Of a stretch of DNA of 64,000 nucleotides, positions 35,557 to 44,734 are shown in pieces (the stretch's first letter is position 1; the number at the start of each line of letters is the position of its first letter). The DNA comes from Maridesulfovibrio sp. (GTDB lineage: Bacteria > Desulfobacterota > Desulfovibrionia > Desulfovibrionales > Desulfovibrionaceae), in NCBI RefSeq assembly GCF_963676065.1, contig NZ_OY780933.1:1926001-1990000 (forward strand), written 5' to 3'. The notes under the pieces were generated by a model. It did no database searches. It was not told the DNA's origin and worked only from the letters and a program-made list of their open reading frames with translations. Position numbers and translations under genes: made by a program.

Positions 35557-36699
35557 ATGCATTTATTAAAATCCATATTAATTAAAATATTGTTGTGGGC
35601 CGCCACCTTTGGGTCATTTATTTTCAGTTGTTACTATTTCTATCTTGCATTTATTGTCGATACAGACTCAGAGATGACTCTGTACACTACATATGCAACT
35701 CTTCTACTCATTGCATCTTTTACCTGTCTGCAGTTTGCCTGCGCAAGCATTTATAACTCTATGAACGATACTGTTAAAATGGTCACCAACCCGAAAGAAG
35801 TCGGGCTGGAAGCTGTTTTTAACGCCTTTGAAGGGCTGGAGACAGTCCTTGGCAAACCTTGGATCGGCAAAATAAAAAGTATCAGAAACAAGGTGATTAT
35901 CTTTGGCCCCAGCGCGTATGGCGAGTATATTTACATCGATACGTTTGGAAAAGGGAGCATCAACGTAGCCTTCAGCGACAGACCCTCATTTATAAGATTT
36001 GGCGAAGAAGATGAATGGAGGTTAAATCCCCAGCCGGAACCTGAAACCTTGGAAGACGTCATCCGTTATTCATTTGTCAGTGCTTGTATTCTCCCTGAAT
36101 TGGCGAAACGAGTTCAGGAATTTGTAAATACAGGAGAAGCAGATATAACCTCGCTCGGTATTGAACAGGATGAAAAAATTTATATTTTTGATGAAGATTT
36201 CAGCTGGAAAGGACAGGAATTTACCCTGTTCGATGTAGATGAAAATGAAATGCTGGAAGTAAAAGCACTGGTTCCCTGTAAAACTTTTTCCATCACAAAG
36301 CCCGGCAGCGAAGAAGAACTATTCAGTTTGACCAAGCGAATTTTTCATTTCATGCCCACGTACGATCTCTTTGAAAAAGGGCAGCTGATAGGCCGGCTCA
36401 AGAAACGGTTTATTTTTCATCATGTCCATTTTGTCGGCGACACTGCTCTCGGTCGGTTGGAGTTGCGCAGTATGAACGCAACCCTTGGTTCCAACTATCA
36501 GGTTAAGCTGGATGGTAAGCAAATCGGGACCGTTGCCAGAAAGCTGAATATTGATTTAGGCAACGTAATTTTTGATAACTTCGTGATATCCGTCAGCGCC
36601 CCCGAATACTTGCCGCTTATGGCAGGAATGGCTGTGATGGTCGCCCGTCAAGCGCAAAGAGACAAGGTAGAAACAGTCGTTACGCTGGCAGATGATTAG
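35557..36699 (+). CDS. Membrane-anchored LURP-one/tubby-like protein
   Basis: A 380-aa protein with two N-terminal membrane helices (about residues 10-32 and 43-65), a middle cytoplasmic region with no recognised domain (about 70-205), and a C-terminal half (about 208-370) that resembles the LURP-one-related tubby-like barrel: KIYIFDEDFSWKGQEFTLFD, RIFHFMPTYDLFEKGQLIGRL, YQVKLDGKQIGTVARKL and NFVISVSAPEYLPLMAGMAVM. Tubby-like barrels bind phosphoinositides in eukaryotes; bacterial members are of unknown function. The ribosome-binding site is weak. Confidence 0.75.
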   Translation: MHLLKSILIKILLWAATFGSFIFSCYYFYLAFIVDTDSEMTLYTTYATLLLIASFTCLQFACASIYNSMNDTVKMVTNPKEVGLEAVFNAFEGLETVLGKPWIGKIKSIRNKVIIFGPSAYGEYIYIDTFGKGSINVAFSDRPSFIRFGEEDEWRLNPQPEPETLEDVIRYSFVSACILPELAKRVQEFVNTGEADITSLGIEQDEKIYIFDEDFSWKGQEFTLFDVDENEMLEVKALVPCKTFSITKPGSEEELFSLTKRIFHFMPTYDLFEKGQLIGRLKKRFIFHHVHFVGDTALGRLELRSMNATLGSNYQVKLDGKQIGTVARKLNIDLGNVIFDNFVISVSAPEYLPLMAGMAVMVARQAQRDKVETVVTLADD

Positions 36700-36737
36700 A
36701 TCGCACATGGGCATGATTTTAATTGATGGAGTGTTAA

Positions 36738-38039
36738 ATGAGATTTCTCTTCAATAACCTTCGACAGTCGGACAAAGTCCTAAATTATAATCGCCGAATC
36801 AATAAAACGATATGGACTGTATTAATCACGGTGCTGCTGTTTATTTCCAGTGAGGCTATGGCGGGTTGGGATGTCAGCAACCAAGGAAAAACAGATGATA
36901 TCAACCTTACAAATTCCGTTGGAGAGACCGCTTCCTCTGCACCGCAGGAGCATAACAGCACGGTAGAAACTGATGCCATAACTGAAAACCAACCTGAAGC
37001 CAGTGAGGAAAATCCCGGCTTTGATCCTGGAGATTGGGCTCTTTCTTTTGGTCTTGATGATCAGATTTTCCCTGCGGCCATTATTGCGCTCTCCACTCTT
37101 GATCCCGAAAACATCGGGGTCACCCGTAAGGAAAATACATTCGGTTCACCATTAGCAATGGCTTCGGTTTTCATTCGTGCAGTAAGTCCCGGAGACAGGG
37201 TAACTGTAGAAATAACGAGCACCAAACTCATTCGCCCCTCTAAGATGACCGTAACTCTTCCCGATGCAGATACAGTATATGAAATAAGTCCGCATCTACG
37301 CTACGAATATGAAAAACTACTCTCTATTCGCCAGCCTTATCCTGAGGACGTCACCGCAAAAGTGTTCGTCAATGGGCAAGAAGTCGGCGAGCATACGCAG
37401 ACCGTTATTGTCCGTTCAGTAAACGACTGTTTCTTTGGACTATATACCGGCGAAGGCAAAAACTTTGAGGATTGGTCAGAGATGTTTGCAGCCTACGTGA
37501 ATGAAGGCGATCCTATCATCGATGAAATACTCAGTGAGGCTCTACGCAAAGGGTATGTTGACGCATTTATAGGTTATCAGGGAGACGAGATGGACGTAGC
37601 TCTCCAAATGGAAGCTATCTGGAGAGTTCTGAAGGACAAAGGGTTCAGGTACAGTTCCATCTCGACTACGTCTGTAGAGTCTGATGTGGTTGCGGCGCAG
37701 CATGTCCGCCTTGTAGGAGACTCTACACGTGGAGCACAGGCAAACTGTGCAGACGGATCTGTGCTGCTTGCCTCTATTTTTAGAAAGATCGGCTTGGATG
37801 CCTATCTGATTCTCCTGCCGGATCATATGATGGTTGGAGTTTCCAGTTCCCCGGAAAAAGACGCTCCGGTTATACCCATCGAAACCACTCTGCTGTCATG
37901 TGCAGACCTTGATCAGGCTCAGGATTCCGGCATCAAAACAATCAATGAATATGAAGATAACCCCTCGGCTGTTACCTACATCAGTATAAACGGAGCCCGA
38001 GAGGCAGGAATATTGCCGCTTCGCAATCTCTACAATTAA
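36738..38039 (+). CDS. Secreted protein with transglutaminase-like cysteine domain
   Basis: A 433-aa protein with a signal sequence (hydrophobic about residues 25-42, ending SEAMAG), then an acidic low-complexity linker (about 45-95) and a domain ending in a transglutaminase-like core: QANCADGSVLLASIFRKIGLDAYLI with the candidate catalytic Cys (about residue 339) and DHMMVGV with the candidate His. This arrangement occurs in transglutaminase-like thiol hydrolases. Substrate unknown. GGAG precedes the ATG, 39 bases after the previous gene. Confidence 0.75.
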   Translation: MRFLFNNLRQSDKVLNYNRRINKTIWTVLITVLLFISSEAMAGWDVSNQGKTDDINLTNSVGETASSAPQEHNSTVETDAITENQPEASEENPGFDPGDWALSFGLDDQIFPAAIIALSTLDPENIGVTRKENTFGSPLAMASVFIRAVSPGDRVTVEITSTKLIRPSKMTVTLPDADTVYEISPHLRYEYEKLLSIRQPYPEDVTAKVFVNGQEVGEHTQTVIVRSVNDCFFGLYTGEGKNFEDWSEMFAAYVNEGDPIIDEILSEALRKGYVDAFIGYQGDEMDVALQMEAIWRVLKDKGFRYSSISTTSVESDVVAAQHVRLVGDSTRGAQANCADGSVLLASIFRKIGLDAYLILLPDHMMVGVSSSPEKDAPVIPIETTLLSCADLDQAQDSGIKTINEYEDNPSAVTYISINGAREAGILPLRNLYN

Positions 38040-38069
38040 TAGAATCAACAATCATCAGGAGTAACTATT

Positions 38070-39275
38070 TTGAAGTCTATTGCGATGTACGATAGCAAGC
38101 CTGCTATCAGCGTATGTGTGAGTCGGGTTAGTGTGTGGCAGGGCGCATTTAAATTTTTGGTTCTTCTGTTGTTTTTATTCTCCTGCATGGTGACAACCAG
38201 CTTGGCCGATTCTACACAAAATCCCATAGATCAGGCTGTTGAATTAAGCCGTAATGCTAATAAAGCTTTTGCGAACGGCGATGTGGATACGGCCTATGTG
38301 AACTACACTACTGCGGAAAAAATTTTCCAATCCCGTGCAGACGATAATCCTTCAGATCTTAAGGCGCAGCAAAATCTGGCCGTAATCAATGAGCGGCTCG
38401 GCGATCTTTATGTTCGCATGAATAAAGGTGTTAAGGCTCATTTCGCGTACGTAAGATGCATCCGAATATTGGAAGGACTTCATAATAATGATCCTGACAA
38501 TGTGTGGTTGCTGCAGAGCATTGTCGTGGTAAAGTTGAAGCTTGGGGATTTGTATGTCTGGCTGGGCAAGGCGCAGAAAGCCGCTACAGCGTATGAACAG
38601 GGTATTGCATATTGTGAAAAAGTATTCGCTGTTTCCCCTAAAAATATAGATGCCCACCGGAACCTGTGTCTTCTCTGGTACAGAGATGGATGTCTGCTGA
38701 ATAAGCTTGGGCTGACTGACAAAGCCGAAACCGCCCGCGGTCATGAAATGGCAGCACGTAATTCTGTACGCGCACTGGACACAAACAAAGGAAATGAAGC
38801 TCTTTATTTCAGCTACAAACTTCTTGGAGAGCAATATGATTTGGTCGGTCAGTGGGCCGACTCCATTGCGATTTTTAACGTAAGCCTTGATCTACTCAAT
38901 CCGTTGCTGCATGACGCCCCTACAAATATTCAATATCAATGGGAATTGTCGTCTGTATTCAGAAATCTTGGTAAATCACATGCACAGTTGGGACAATTCG
39001 AAGATGCAACCGCCGCCTACGAGCGGGTTCTGGATATCGAAAAACAGTTGGTTAAATCCGTTCCTGATGATTATGATTTACGGCGTGATCTTGTCGTCAC
39101 ACATTACAAAATAGGAGTAATTCTTGAAGCTGATGGCAAAACCGGAAGAGCTTTACAAGAGTATAACTCCTCCTTATCACTCGCAAAGGAAATGGTAAAA
39201 AAATATCCCGAAGCGGCCCAATTGCAGCAAGATATTTCTGAAATCAAGAAAAAGATTGACGGTATGGAAAATTGA
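38070..39275 (+). CDS. Secreted or membrane-anchored TPR protein
   Basis: A 401-aa protein; the hydrophobic stretch FKFLVLLLFLFSCMVTTSL (about residues 28-46) is a signal sequence or anchor. The rest is a series of TPR helices (NANKAFANGDVDTAYVNYTT, ERLGDLYVRMNKGVKAHFAY, HYKIGVILEADGKTGRALQEY and others). The start is TTG at 38070, chosen because AGGAG lies 9 bases upstream; an in-frame ATG at 38085 is an alternative. It converges on the NlpC/P60 gene with only 23 bases between the stops. Confidence 0.8.
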   Translation: MKSIAMYDSKPAISVCVSRVSVWQGAFKFLVLLLFLFSCMVTTSLADSTQNPIDQAVELSRNANKAFANGDVDTAYVNYTTAEKIFQSRADDNPSDLKAQQNLAVINERLGDLYVRMNKGVKAHFAYVRCIRILEGLHNNDPDNVWLLQSIVVVKLKLGDLYVWLGKAQKAATAYEQGIAYCEKVFAVSPKNIDAHRNLCLLWYRDGCLLNKLGLTDKAETARGHEMAARNSVRALDTNKGNEALYFSYKLLGEQYDLVGQWADSIAIFNVSLDLLNPLLHDAPTNIQYQWELSSVFRNLGKSHAQLGQFEDATAAYERVLDIEKQLVKSVPDDYDLRRDLVVTHYKIGVILEADGKTGRALQEYNSSLSLAKEMVKKYPEAAQLQQDISEIKKKIDGMEN

Positions 39276-39298
39276 GGAATCAGATCGTGTCCGGTTGT

Positions 39299-39823
39299 CT
39301 AAAGAACTCGTCTTACTGCTATAAGACGTCTACGCCAATATGGTCCCGACATCGACACTTCACTTACTGTTTTACCCGAACTGGGTGAATGAACAAAGGT
39401 GCCGCTTCCTGTTGCAATAGCGGCGTGAAGGGATTTACCCTTCTTGCTTACCTTGTAAATAAGAATGTCGCCGGGACGGATTGAGGATTTATCAGCAGAG
39501 CTGCCTACAGACAATAATTGCGATGAGGAGCGCGGCAGATTGATTCCGTACTGATTGAACACGTACCAGACGAAACCCGAACAGTCGAAGCCGGTTTGAG
39601 GAGAACATCCTCCCCATTTGTAGGGTATACCAAGAAGGGATCTGGCTGTGCTGACGATACTGGAGCCTTTTGATATCTGAGTGACTTTGCTTTCCCTTTC
39701 TGTTCTGGTTGCTGAAACGATTTTTGTCGATCCATATGCCTGACGTTTGGGCGACGGAGCAGAGGTGGTGGCGCAACCACTTACTACAAGCAGTAGAAGC
39801 ATAAACACTAGTGGGAGTTTCAC
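39299..39823 (-). CDS. NlpC/P60 family lipoprotein (peptidoglycan endopeptidase)
   Basis: A 174-aa lipoprotein with a signal and lipobox LVVSGC (Cys17). The NlpC/P60 domain (about 55-170) has the catalytic Cys in GFDCSGFVWYV (about residue 90) and the His in SLHAAIATG (about 142). It should cut peptide stems of peptidoglycan in the periplasm. It is the only minus-strand gene of the island; motif copy C lies 78 bases upstream in its orientation. Confidence 0.92.
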   Translation of the reverse strand: MKLPLVFMLLLLVVSGCATTSAPSPKRQAYGSTKIVSATRTERESKVTQISKGSSIVSTARSLLGIPYKWGGCSPQTGFDCSGFVWYVFNQYGINLPRSSSQLLSVGSSADKSSIRPGDILIYKVSKKGKSLHAAIATGSGTFVHSPSSGKTVSEVSMSGPYWRRRLIAVRRVL

Positions 39824-39900
39824 TACAAAATCTCCAAAAAGGACTTAAGGGTTATAAGTTTATCAAAGCAGAATGGAAAAATAACATAGAAGTATGGACG

Positions 39901-39923
39901 TGTCTGTCCGCCAAAGTACGGAC
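39901..39923 (-). promoter_or_regulatory. Copy C of the 23-bp upstream motif
   Basis: Read on the minus strand: GTCCGTACTTT followed by GGCGGACAGACA, upstream of the NlpC/P60 gene. Being on the minus strand, it follows the orientation of that gene. Confidence 0.7.
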
Positions 39924-39977
39924 TAAATCCTATTTTTTATAGAAGTTGCCAGTTAAGCTAAGCGTTTGTAAGGTCGC

Positions 39978-42041
39978 GTGTATAAGAAATGTTGTTCCCC
40001 GATTCAGTCTTTAGCAATCAGTTCAGGATATCATGTTGTGAAAAAAAATATTTTTCCTATTCTAAGATTGAAACGCTATAGAGTATTATGCTTTTTAATA
40101 GTGGCGACAATGCTTGGTTTAACAGGATGTGCTGCCGATAGATCTGAAACAAAACTCTTCGCAGAGCGTGGCGTGATCGACCTGCGTGGGCAGGATTTTT
40201 CAGAAGGCCGGATATTCGCCCTTAATGGAGAATGGGAATTTTATTGGGATAGACTACTTACGCCGGATAAGTTCAGCTCAGGAAATAAATCACCCGAAAT
40301 GTCAGGATTCTTTACTCTACCCGGAACATGGCGGGGACATCGTATTGGTGGAGTACGTCTCGGCAGTACCGGGCAGGCAACATACCGGCTGAGACTGTTG
40401 ACGGATCAATCTGTTGAGCGGTTGACTTTTCGTATTTTCGACATCCACGAGGCTTATAAATTATGGGCTAACGGCGATTTAATAGCACAGAGCGGGCTGC
40501 CGGGAAGATCTGCTGAAACAGAAAAACCTGCCCGAACATTAAAACTGGTGGAAATACCGCTAAAAAGGCAGCCTATCGATCTTATTCTGCAGGTTTCCAA
40601 TTATCATTTTCGCAGAGGCGGGATTGGTGAGCCTATCCTCATCGCCAGCCCCGGACCGCTTGAAGCTATGCAGACGAGGGACTGGGCTCTTTCATTGTTT
40701 TTCGCCGGATGCATGCTGGTTATGGGGGTGTATCATCTTGTACTTTACTTATGGCGTAAACGCGACGAAGCTCCCTTATATTTCGGTCTATACTGTCTGT
40801 TGGTGGTCGGCTACAGCGTAACCTCTAACTCTTCCCGCTGGGCTATTTCCATTCTACTTCCCGGATGGAATCCGGTATCCATGGAAGTTTTTTCCCTGAC
40901 CTGCTTTATCTGCTGGGCGTCACTGTTGTACCGTTTTCTTAAGACTATATACCCGGATGAATTTCATTCTTTCCCCGTCTATCTGCTGGATGCCAGAATC
41001 GCCATTTTCACTATTTTGCTTATCTTTGCTCCCGGCCTCCCTCTTTACTGGTTTATTGCAGTTTGTCTGCTACAGACTTTTCTCTATGCTGCATATTACC
41101 TGCACCGGATTTCCCTGTGTGTAAAACGTAAGCGGACCGGCGCAAGAATCTTGTTGACCGGGTTAATTATCCAGTTCGGCGCAGGCATTAACGATCCTTT
41201 AGTTCATATGGGAATCATAAAATCCGTGTATTTGGTCGAACCTGCTGTTTGCTTATTTATACTTTCTCAATCTCTGGTATTATCCAAACTTTTTTCCAAT
41301 GCGTTTAGTTCTGTGGAACGCCTTTCCTTTGAATTGGAGCAGAAAAACCAGTCACTGCATGAAGAAATGGAAGAAAGAAACAGGCTGGAGAAAAAAATTG
41401 TCAGCATCAGCGAAGAAGAACGCCGTCAACTCAGCCGCGAGCTACATGACAGCCTTTGTCAGCAATTGACCGGTGCGCGGCTGCGCGCCACAGCTATGTC
41501 GCATGAACATGTAGAAGATAAAGACGGTCCTGAATTGGCAGAATTAGCGGAAATCTTAAAGACGTCAACTCACGAGGCATACAAGATAGCCCGAGGACTG
41601 TGGCCTGTTGAACATGGAAATTCCGGCCCCTCGTTGGAGGCTCTGGTCCGTAGCATCGCCAAGGCAACAGGCATTCGGGTTACTTTCAACCAGAATTGCC
41701 CCTGCGACGAATGCATAGATGAAAATATAACTGTTTTGTATCGCATTGCTCAGGAGGCTCTGACCAATGCAGCAAAACACGCAGAGGCTAAGAATATTCA
41801 CGTTCAACTGAATTGTTGCAAAGCCGGTATCGTTACCCTGACTGTAAGTGACGATGGCGTAGGGCGAAGTGCTTCAAAAAATGAATACGGTGGGCTCGGC
41901 ACAAGCATCATGCACCACAGGGCAAAAGTGATCGGTGCGCAACTTACAATAGAAAAAAGCCCCTTAGGCGGTACCGTAGTCAGATGTACAGCCTCATGCG
42001 TTAAATCAAATAAAAACTTCGAGGTGGACAATGGCAGATAA
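39978..42041 (+). CDS. 7TMR-DISM sensor histidine kinase (NarL-partner type)
   Basis: A 687-aa kinase. After a lipoprotein-like hydrophobic segment ending LGLTGC (about residue 50), a periplasmic 7TMR-DISM extracellular domain (about 60-230) is followed by seven membrane helices (about 235-430), a coiled coil, a HisKA_3 segment with phospho-acceptor His in LSRELHDSLCQQL (about 489) and an ATPase with NAAKHAEAKN, SDDGVG and GLGTSIMHHRA. The start at GTG 39978 has a poor ribosome-binding site; GTG at 40038, with AGGA upstream, is a likely alternative. It overlaps its response regulator by 11 bases. Confidence 0.92.
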   Translation: MYKKCCSPIQSLAISSGYHVVKKNIFPILRLKRYRVLCFLIVATMLGLTGCAADRSETKLFAERGVIDLRGQDFSEGRIFALNGEWEFYWDRLLTPDKFSSGNKSPEMSGFFTLPGTWRGHRIGGVRLGSTGQATYRLRLLTDQSVERLTFRIFDIHEAYKLWANGDLIAQSGLPGRSAETEKPARTLKLVEIPLKRQPIDLILQVSNYHFRRGGIGEPILIASPGPLEAMQTRDWALSLFFAGCMLVMGVYHLVLYLWRKRDEAPLYFGLYCLLVVGYSVTSNSSRWAISILLPGWNPVSMEVFSLTCFICWASLLYRFLKTIYPDEFHSFPVYLLDARIAIFTILLIFAPGLPLYWFIAVCLLQTFLYAAYYLHRISLCVKRKRTGARILLTGLIIQFGAGINDPLVHMGIIKSVYLVEPAVCLFILSQSLVLSKLFSNAFSSVERLSFELEQKNQSLHEEMEERNRLEKKIVSISEEERRQLSRELHDSLCQQLTGARLRATAMSHEHVEDKDGPELAELAEILKTSTHEAYKIARGLWPVEHGNSGPSLEALVRSIAKATGIRVTFNQNCPCDECIDENITVLYRIAQEALTNAAKHAEAKNIHVQLNCCKAGIVTLTVSDDGVGRSASKNEYGGLGTSIMHHRAKVIGAQLTIEKSPLGGTVVRCTASCVKSNKNFEVDNGR

Positions 42042-42657
42042 TCCTTCCGCCCTAAATATTATTCTCATTGACGATCATCCTGCTATCCGAAAAGGATTGG
42101 GAATCCTTCTGGGCACACGTCAGCACCGGATATCCGCAGAGGCTAACAGCATCGCCGAGGCCCGGAAAATTTTAGACCAGCAGAATTTTGATATAGCCCT
42201 GCTTGACCTGTCGCTTCAGGATGGAAGCGGGCTTGACCTGCTTCCTGATCTCGAAAGACTCCATATCGCAGCCTTGGTCTATTCAATGCACGAAGAGTCC
42301 GTACTGATTGATCGTGCTTTTCGTCGCGGTGCTCTGGGCTACGTCTCCAAACAGGAAGACGCGGATATCCTCTTCGAGGCAATAGATACGGTTACCGCAG
42401 GAAAAAAATACTTTAGTCCTTGTGTTGCTCAATGTTTGGAACAAAACGAAAAAGAAGAAAGATTGGAAGAATCTTTGAGTGACCGGGAAAGACAGATATT
42501 CAGCCTGATGGGACAGGGATTCGGGAATACTGAAATTGCGGACAAACTGGGACTGAGCCGCCGTACGGTTGAGACATATTGCAATCGAATGGCCAGGAAA
42601 TTTGATTTGAAAGGCAGGAAGGAATTGCGCAAATACGCGATCTCAGCTGCGCAATAA
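42031..42657 (+). CDS. NarL/FixJ family response regulator
   Basis: A 208-aa DNA-binding regulator. The receiver domain (about residues 8-125) has IDDH, the phospho-acceptor Asp in ALLDLSLQDG and the Lys in GYVSKQED; the LuxR-type HTH (about 143-205) reads SDRERQIFSLMGQGFGNTEIADKLGLSRRTVETY. GAGGTGG precedes the ATG. It forms a pair with the overlapping kinase and may bind the 23-bp motif found around it, which is inference. Confidence 0.95.
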   Translation: MADNPSALNIILIDDHPAIRKGLGILLGTRQHRISAEANSIAEARKILDQQNFDIALLDLSLQDGSGLDLLPDLERLHIAALVYSMHEESVLIDRAFRRGALGYVSKQEDADILFEAIDTVTAGKKYFSPCVAQCLEQNEKEERLEESLSDRERQIFSLMGQGFGNTEIADKLGLSRRTVETYCNRMARKFDLKGRKELRKYAISAAQ

Positions 42658-42750
42658 CGGATGATCGCCCTGTCTGAAAACATAGTTTTTATGTTTTAGG
42701 ATAAGAAGAATTGTAACTTCTATTGTCATTTGTTTTGAATAAGTTCATTT

Positions 42751-42773
42751 GTACGTGTTTTGACGGACAGACA
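42751..42773 (+). promoter_or_regulatory. Copy D of the 23-bp upstream motif
   Basis: GTACGTGTTTT followed by GACGGACAGACA, 44 bases before the PQQ-propeller start in sense orientation. It differs from the other copies by G to A in the core. Confidence 0.65.
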
Positions 42774-42817
42774 CAATTCTGCAGAGTTGATAAGAAGCAA
42801 ACGTTATCTCTAACGGG

Positions 42818-44620
42818 ATGTTAATTCTAAAAACTATGCAGAGACAAAATATGAACAGATCATCCTCCACCTGTCCCTATCGCCACAACCTCACGCTCAC
42901 GGCATTAAGCTTAATCGCAGTCCTATCCATGCTCTTGGGATTTGCTTCCATCGGCATGGCAGCGGGAAGTCTTAAGTGGAGTTTTTCCAAAAGGAGTTCA
43001 GATGTATTTTCTCCAGCAATCGGCAATGATGGAACTATTTATGTCGGTTGCGACGATAGAAATTTATACGCTCTTGAGCCCGGCGATACAGATTGTACAG
43101 AAAAATGGTCTTATCCTACAGGAGGAGAAATCTATTCTGCGCCGACTATCGGTAGTGACGGAACTATATATACCGGATCATCTGACGGTAAATTGTATGC
43201 CGTAAACTCCGATGGTTCCAAAAAATGGATATATAATGCAGGCAGCATAATGTCCTTTTCAGCGGCCATAAGCAGCGACGGAACAATATATATTGAATCC
43301 ACTGACGGTAAATTACACGCCGTAAACTCCGATGGCTCTGGAAATTGGATATACGACACAGAACATATGTTTACCTCAGCTCCGGTAATCGGTCCTGACG
43401 GGACTGTGTACGTAACAACAACCGACGATAATTTATATGCAATAAAACCCGACGGTACACTTAAATGGACCTTCAAGGCTGGAGATAGAATAGAATACTC
43501 TCCTGCCATTGACAGCAATGGAGTCATCTATTTCGGTTCAAGTGGTTCCTGTTTTTATGCCCTTAATCCTGATAAAACCCTGAAATGGAAAATTCCAGTA
43601 GACTCTGTAATAACATCTTCCCCGGCCATCGGCAGTGGCGGTGTTATTTATTTGGGTACAGCAGGCAATTTATATGCCCTGAATTCTGATGGTAGTGAAA
43701 AATGGAAATATGAAGCAGATGGGGCTGTAAGATCCCCGGCCATCGCCAGTGACGGAACCATTTACGTCTGGGCAGACAATAATATATTATGTGCAATAAA
43801 ATCTAGTGGAGCCCGAAAATGGTTCCTAGATATAGGCTCATCGAGTACAACTGGAACTTTGTCTCCAGCCATCGGGAGCGATGGAAGCATTTATGTTAAC
43901 ATATACCCCGGGATGGCTGATTTTGTCGCTTTGCAAGCAAGGGAAGGTGATTCCGGAGGACTTGCCGATACCGACTGGCCCAGATCCCAAAAAGACAACC
44001 AAAACACCGGAGCCAGCAAGTCCGGCGATGTCTCTCCAAGTGAAACTCAGGCAGACGGGATAAGTGTCAGCATATCCGCCAGCGTGACCAAAGAAATGGA
44101 CAGCACCGATCTGTCCACCCAATACCACTCCGGCGGATTTACGCCCAAAAGTAAAGTGGACTCCTTCAACGCAACTCTTAATGTAAACGGCGGTTGTGCT
44201 ACTTTCAAAATCAGTTCCACGAATATTCCAACCGGCAAGGTCTCCGATCTGGCCCTGATGAAATTCTACAATACCAACGGAACCTCCAAGGAATATAGTC
44301 GTTACGCCCTAACCGGACCGGAATACAACATCGACGGCTACTGGTGGGTAACAGATGCCGACGGAAACCACATGGCCCGGACAGATGATACAACACTTGG
44401 GACTGAGTATTACATCTATTTTGTAATCAAAGATAACGGCAACTACGATGAAAACCGTGACCTTGGCAAAATAACCGATCCGGTAGCTGTAGGGACCGGT
44501 TCAAGCTCTGGGTCCGGGACAGGATGTACTTTAAATCCACAAGCAACCTTCAGTGTAGAATGGCTGCTGCTTATGTTGGTACCGATGCTCCTGCCTCTGC
44601 GCGCAAGATTTAAAAGATAA
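42818..44620 (+). CDS. Secreted PQQ-type beta-propeller protein with C-terminal sorting tail
   Basis: A 600-aa protein with a signal sequence (hydrophobic about residues 27-48). About residues 50-375 contain eight or so propeller blades, each with a pattern like GTIYVGSSDGKLYAVNSDGSKKW. A second domain (about 410-560) is followed by a Gly/Ser-rich stretch, a Cys (SGTGCTLNPQ), a hydrophobic helix and a basic end (LRARFKR). This three-part tail resembles Cys-containing CTERM-type sorting signals. It is the first gene after motif copy D. In-frame ATG codons at 42836 and 42851 are alternative starts. Confidence 0.85.
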   Translation: MLILKTMQRQNMNRSSSTCPYRHNLTLTALSLIAVLSMLLGFASIGMAAGSLKWSFSKRSSDVFSPAIGNDGTIYVGCDDRNLYALEPGDTDCTEKWSYPTGGEIYSAPTIGSDGTIYTGSSDGKLYAVNSDGSKKWIYNAGSIMSFSAAISSDGTIYIESTDGKLHAVNSDGSGNWIYDTEHMFTSAPVIGPDGTVYVTTTDDNLYAIKPDGTLKWTFKAGDRIEYSPAIDSNGVIYFGSSGSCFYALNPDKTLKWKIPVDSVITSSPAIGSGGVIYLGTAGNLYALNSDGSEKWKYEADGAVRSPAIASDGTIYVWADNNILCAIKSSGARKWFLDIGSSSTTGTLSPAIGSDGSIYVNIYPGMADFVALQAREGDSGGLADTDWPRSQKDNQNTGASKSGDVSPSETQADGISVSISASVTKEMDSTDLSTQYHSGGFTPKSKVDSFNATLNVNGGCATFKISSTNIPTGKVSDLALMKFYNTNGTSKEYSRYALTGPEYNIDGYWWVTDADGNHMARTDDTTLGTEYYIYFVIKDNGNYDENRDLGKITDPVAVGTGSSSGSGTGCTLNPQATFSVEWLLLMLVPMLLPLRARFKR

Positions 44621-44734
44621 TTTCTAATAAACAAAAAGAGATTCTTCCATACCTTTATAAAAGACTAGTATGATTACCGGGCTGTTCAAATTGTAAGCTT
44701 AGCCTTGCAGTGTGCTGCCCCAAGTCATAAATGA

